DNA of 64,000 nucleotides, from positions 1,426,001 to 1,490,000 of the forward strand of contig DASXDT010000006.1 of the NCBI GenBank assembly GCA_036490475.1, in the 5' to 3' direction. Under the pieces are notes generated by a model that did not search any database, was not told the DNA's origin, and saw only the letters and a program-made list of their open reading frames with translations. Shown here one piece after another: positions 60,954 to 64,000 of the stretch. The translations under genes were made by a program, and so were the position numbers. Source of the DNA: Candidatus Tumulicola sp. GTDB lineage: Bacteria; Vulcanimicrobiota; Vulcanimicrobiia; Vulcanimicrobiales; Vulcanimicrobiaceae. The first letter of the stretch is position 1. Each line of letters opens with the position of its first letter.

Positions 60954-61197
60954 GCGCATCTTGAATGAGCTCGACTCGGTGGTAACGCGTCTGGTAAATG
61001 TGGAGTCCCATGCCCTTAGCAGAAGTAAGAAACACTTAGGGGTTCCGGGCAACCAGCTCAAGTGGGATTGCCGATATTGCGTGAGTATTCGCTCTTGCTG
61101 AGAACTCCGATCCGGGAAGCGCAATCGCCCAGCGAAATGAATGGTCATTCGCAGGTACTCTAGCCCCAGACTCTCCACGAATCGTGCGCTCGGTGCG

Positions 61198-61227
61198 TTG
61201 CCCCTAAGCCCACCATTGGTGTATAGT
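61198..61227 (+). promoter_or_regulatory. Promoter of the terminase-like gene
   Basis: TTGCCC (61198-61203) and TATAGT (61222-61227) are separated by 18 bases. The expected transcript start is at about 61234, on the first ATG, so the mRNA would be leaderless or nearly so. Confidence 0.5.
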
Positions 61228-61233
61228 TTTAGG

Positions 61234-61779
61234 ATGATGTCCGACTCAATGCCCGGTCGCGTACGCGCAGCGTTCAAGTGGTATCTCGACCAATCGCCGC
61301 GTCGTTCACTACAAGACCTCATCACGCATTGCAAAGAAAACAGCTTTGACGTATCAATAGCAACGCTAAAGCGCTGGTCAAGACGTTACGAGTGGCAACG
61401 ACACGTTGCGGAGCATGATCGTGTACTGGCAGAAGAAGCGAAGGCTATCACCTATGATCGGCGCGAGCAGGCTATACACCTCCAACTTAGATTAGCGATC
61501 GCGGCGTTAGAACCGTACGAGCAGCTTATTGATGCCAATAGTCTGGGCGGGACGCCAGCACGACCGGGGCGCTCACCTAAAATCAAGATTCGTGAGTACT
61601 TGAAACTCATCGAGATTGAGGAGAAGCTGTGGAAGCTTCTTGATACAATGCAGCCGGCGGAGCCAAGAAAATCAGAGCCAAACCTTACGGCGGAGGAAAT
61701 CGAGGCCATGATGCGAGCCCTCACCGAAGTTCGGCATGGTCTTCCAAAACACTCGCTAAGGCAAGAACAGACTTACTGA
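61234..61779 (+). CDS. Phage terminase small-subunit-like HTH protein
   Basis: A 181-residue protein. 'SPRRSLQDLITHCKENSFDVSIATLKRWSRRYEWQRHV' matches the DNA-binding N-terminus of phage terminase small subunits (the 'rWs-x-x-x-x-W' pattern), followed by a long charged helical region. In phages it would recognise the packaging site for the large subunit. No large-subunit gene follows, so it is an orphan or a remnant. Two adjacent ATGs (61234 and 61237) are possible starts. Confidence 0.6.
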   Translation: MMSDSMPGRVRAAFKWYLDQSPRRSLQDLITHCKENSFDVSIATLKRWSRRYEWQRHVAEHDRVLAEEAKAITYDRREQAIHLQLRLAIAALEPYEQLIDANSLGGTPARPGRSPKIKIREYLKLIEIEEKLWKLLDTMQPAEPRKSEPNLTAEEIEAMMRALTEVRHGLPKHSLRQEQTY

Positions 61780-62931
61780 AGCGTCCGCCGAACTTGGTCC
61801 ATCGATCGTAGTAAGCAGTAAGAACGCCGATTGCGGCGGGAGGCGAATCTGTACTTCCAGACTCACCGCATGCGTGTGTTCGCACTTACTTGAATCCAAA
61901 GGCCGCGCAAGATCCGGCAGACAGCGCCGATCAGCCGTTCAAATCCGGCCTTCTTGAGCAAAAGAGTCTTCTAAACCCCACGATTCGCCACGTTCTGGTG
62001 GCTGGTTTGATACCGAAGCGATACCGAATGAGGGTGATTTCCAACCTTTATGCCCTCGCTACGAACAGAATCGTATAACGCTCGTGCTCAACCCCAGGCC
62101 CGGCTTCGTGGCAGGTTGCACGAAATGACGGTCGTCGCGTACATTCCTAACAGATCAACGGTGTCGCGTGCAATGCAACGTCGATCTATTCAGTTTGCAC
62201 CGTCGTCGAGCGTTGTTTGTGCTCAGTTGCATGTTGCATAACATCGATTATATTGCATCGACGCGTTGATGGTATGCTTATCCGTCGTCATCCGAAACGA
62301 AACCCGCCATTGTAGATCTGGGTAAGTCAGTTCCGCGGGGTACCCATGTCGTCGGCGCCGCGGTGGGCTCTTCTCAAAATTATAGAAAAAATAGGCCGAT
62401 CGAACGCATGTTCAATCTAGCTTAATATAAAAATGTTACCGGGCCCTGACATGTCGGCTCGGGACGAAGATACCGGTCCGGCGAAACGCTCTTCCGCAGG
62501 ACGAAGCCTGACTTACCGCCGGGCGCTTCGAAGCGCCAACGACGCTACACTAATGAACGCCCGGCCGGGGTAGTCAAATCCGCTCATCTGGCGTCGAAAC
62601 TCCTTCAAGTTTGTACTCGGATCGGAATCGTTCTTTGTCCCATCTGTTGAGGCTCTTCGTACGCGCACGGTATAGCGGCGGACCTTACTTCAAATCGGAA
62701 CATCCCACTGGTAGACTTTGAGCGGCGGAATAAAGCCGCCCTGATTTCCAAGCAAAAAGCGTCCGCAGCCGGACCAGCGTCAGTGAAATGAACTCTAAGC
62801 TCTCAAGTAACGTAGAGGACCCCCCTGTATAGATCAAAACTGTATTGCGACTCGAGCGAACAACCCAGAGCCCAGCCAACGAACCTACGTGAGGTCATAA
62901 CTGTGACAACACCCGGACTCAGGTGCGAGGC
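61780..62931. other. Gene-poor 1.15-kb stretch
   Basis: I see no convincing gene. A 62-codon frame at 61890-62078 has no ribosome site and no recognisable motif. The stretch 62230-62280 is AT-rich with several TTGCAT-like words. It looks like degraded element DNA. Confidence 0.45.
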
Positions 62932-63642
62932 ATGAAACTCTTCTTTACAGCAGTGGCAGTTTTCCTCACCGTAGGTGCGCTGAACGGCGTTGCTCGCGCA
63001 GATGAGAGCGTCGACGGTAACCAATGCTGGGCAAAGCCGATCTTTGCATTGAATGGCGTACCAAAGCTGCTTTTTGGCAACTCTACAAATGATAAAAACT
63101 TGACCTACCTCGGTGTTAGCTTCACGAACAAGGGAGATCAACCACTAACGGACATCCGAGTGCATTACGTCTTCAGCGACGCCTTCGGAACGCAGGTCGA
63201 TTCTCTTGACGGCGTGTGGTCGGGTTCATTCGCGCCTAATGTCGTTATCAGCTTCATGCCACCGCGTGAGCATGGAGTCTTGGAGGAGCGCCCGTTACAA
63301 AACGCTGACCATGTCAAAGACGTAACGTGCACGATTACCGGGGCTCGTTGGGCTGATGGCACCGTCTTAACGCAGCCGGTCCATATCCAAGACTCTAGCC
63401 CCGGTTCGGAAAGCGGATCATCGACGTCACCGGTGGTTTCGGATTCCCCAGCTGTAGCTGCTGTTTCGCCACCGGTCCAGCCGCTCTCGGGCACGTGCTC
63501 TACCGTCTATGCCGCATATGAAACGCAGAAGGCGCTGGCCGACAGTAATGCTATGAAATGGGAAGCAGCTTTAAACGACGATGATAGGTTGCTGAGCGCT
63601 TGTACCCTGTATAGGAACGCTGCGGCGTTCCGATCACTCTAA
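62932..63642 (+). CDS. Secreted protein, N-terminal part, frame broken near its end
   Basis: 236 codons with the signal peptide 'MKLFFTAVAVFLTVGALNGVARA' and a domain with 'LTYLGVSFTNKGDQPLTDIRVHYVFSDAFG', resembling Ig-like folds. A Ser/Pro-rich linker follows, then a helical segment ending '...LYRNAAAFRSL'. The frame then stops, but a +1 shift near 63625-63640 continues smoothly as 'RSDHSKALVIIADVHF'. The family is unknown. An ATG with GAGG close upstream at 62932 is the start. Confidence 0.65.
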   Translation: MKLFFTAVAVFLTVGALNGVARADESVDGNQCWAKPIFALNGVPKLLFGNSTNDKNLTYLGVSFTNKGDQPLTDIRVHYVFSDAFGTQVDSLDGVWSGSFAPNVVISFMPPREHGVLEERPLQNADHVKDVTCTITGARWADGTVLTQPVHIQDSSPGSESGSSTSPVVSDSPAVAAVSPPVQPLSGTCSTVYAAYETQKALADSNAMKWEAALNDDDRLLSACTLYRNAAAFRSL

Positions 63643-63862
63643 AGCCCTCGTCATCATCGCAGATGTCCACTTCCAAGGCGTGTGGTTAGCACGACTTCAC
63701 CGTTGGTCCGAGGCTAGCACGGCGCTTGAAGAAGCGTACGAGGGAGCGGAGGTCGCAATCGCTGACAAGGATATGGACGCAAGCCAACTAAAGCAACTGC
63801 AAACGCTCCTTGAGGATATCAAACAAGAACAGTCGACGACCGCGCCCAATGTCAGGCGTTGA
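63632..63862 (+). CDS. C-terminal part of the broken secreted protein
   Basis: 77 codons in the +1 frame, starting 'DHSKALVIIADVHFQGVWLA' and ending in a charged coiled-coil-like helix ('ASQLKQLQTLLEDIKQEQS'). It joins the preceding ORF into one TPR-like helical domain if one extra base is removed. No independent start signal is evident. Read as the tail of the same gene, broken by mutation or by an assembly error. Confidence 0.6.
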   Translation, partial: DHSKALVIIADVHFQGVWLARLHRWSEASTALEEAYEGAEVAIADKDMDASQLKQLQTLLEDIKQEQSTTAPNVRR

Positions 63863-63884
63863 GCTTTTGCGAATGCTCTGTAAT

Positions 63885-63906
63885 GTAGCCCGGTTTTTCG
63901 GGTTAC
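63885..63906. terminator. Short hairpin between convergent genes
   Basis: GTA-x-CCCG and CGGG-x-TAC pair around a T-rich loop. It lies between the end of the broken secreted protein (63862) and the end of a minus-strand reading frame (63953), where a shared terminator would be expected. Confidence 0.4.
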
Positions 63907-63952
63907 CTCCGAGATCGTGCGAAGTTCGAGCGCTTGACGCGCGATCGCCCTG

Positions 63953-64000
63953 TTATCGACCTGGATGTGCCTCAAGCCATTCGGCCAGTGCCCTGTCAAC
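63953..64000 (-). CDS. C-terminus of a gene entering from the right
   Basis: The last 15 codons before a TAA read 'VDRALAEWLEAHPGR', a natural protein end. The start and the rest lie outside the window. It is convergent with the broken secreted protein. Only the frame's protein-like composition supports it. Confidence 0.3.
   Translation of the reverse strand, partial: VDRALAEWLEAHPGR

Larger units (their letters stand above)
50288..64000. mobile_element. Integrative element in tRNA-Ala, right end not found
   Basis: The left border is the tRNA-Ala 3'-half. The integrase, repressor, excisionase, DnaD/DnaC-like replication genes and the ABC-3C-type operon form a coherent element to about 58.5 kb. 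The content beyond (XRE protein, GloVer lipoprotein, terminase-like gene, frameshifted ORFs) may be element or old neighbouring cargo. I looked for a second copy of the attachment sequence up to the window edge and did not see one. Confidence 0.65.

Noticed and set aside
63697-63999. A 100-codon minus frame at the right end
   Set aside because: Most of it is antisense to the secreted protein's tail; a different minus frame ending at 63953 gives a more natural C-terminus.
1-64000. CRISPR arrays
   Set aside because: No set of regularly spaced identical repeats was seen; the repeats present are protein-repeat DNA or short palindromes.

Overview
The window is GC-rich, densely coded bacterial DNA. 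My best guess at the source is a member of Candidatus Eremiobacterota (WPS-2, Vulcanimicrobiota) or a close relative. The guess rests on the large number of exported NHL-type beta-propeller lipoproteins with tandem 'NLYVAN...VYAPG' repeats, on large AAA/LuxR-type regulators and on GloVer-repeat proteins. It is a family-level impression, not a phylogenetic result. No rRNA and no complete tRNA was seen.

Left end (1-2.4 kb): a type II restriction-modification locus with a beta-class DNA methyltransferase running off the left edge, a 75-residue winged-helix-like protein and a DpnII-family endonuclease. From 2.5 to 8.7 kb there are three propeller lipoproteins around a LuxR-type ATPase regulator, with overlapping divergent promoters and a palindrome on the regulator start codon. 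From 8.7 to 13.7 kb lie a decayed PQQ-propeller fragment, a vapBC pair and a tightly overlapping operon (prolyl oligopeptidase, cysteine-synthase-like enzyme, membrane-anchored unknown). From 13.9 to 27 kb come a propeller with a TPR regulator, an ArsR/SRPBCC/VOC operon, a PQQ-propeller, a GH99-like lipoprotein, a copper-amine-oxidase-N-domain protein, a CHY zinc finger with a HAD phosphatase, a GloVer-repeat lipoprotein, a DUF3830/hydrolase pair and another propeller. From 27.3 to 50.1 kb come a second LuxR-type regulator, an 887-residue secreted protein made of two similar halves, a beta-helix lipoprotein, a Tat-type sulfatase, an HxlR regulator, an MFS/PstS pair, an Na+/H+ antiporter, a propeller divergent from a second TPR regulator, an ABC-F ATPase and two more propellers.

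Right end (50.29 kb to the edge): an integrative element begins at the 3' half of a tRNA-Ala(CGC) gene that still carries its terminator. It holds a tyrosine integrase, a repressor, an excisionase, DnaD/DnaC-like replication genes and a three-gene ABC-3C-type conflict operon (DUF4297 nuclease, middle component, DUF3732 ABC ATPase). Further right are an XRE regulator, a GloVer lipoprotein, two tiny paralogous ORFs, a terminase-small-subunit-like gene and a frameshifted secreted protein. No second attachment site was found, so the right boundary is unknown. At least four genes between 55 and 64 kb carry single-base frame disruptions, while I saw none in the first 50 kb.

The most interesting theme is the repeated pairing of exported beta-propeller lipoproteins with adjacent large ATPase or TPR regulators, at four loci. 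Three of them have an even palindrome in the control region. I infer a family of regulator/surface-propeller modules. The ABC-3C-type operon is the other notable system.
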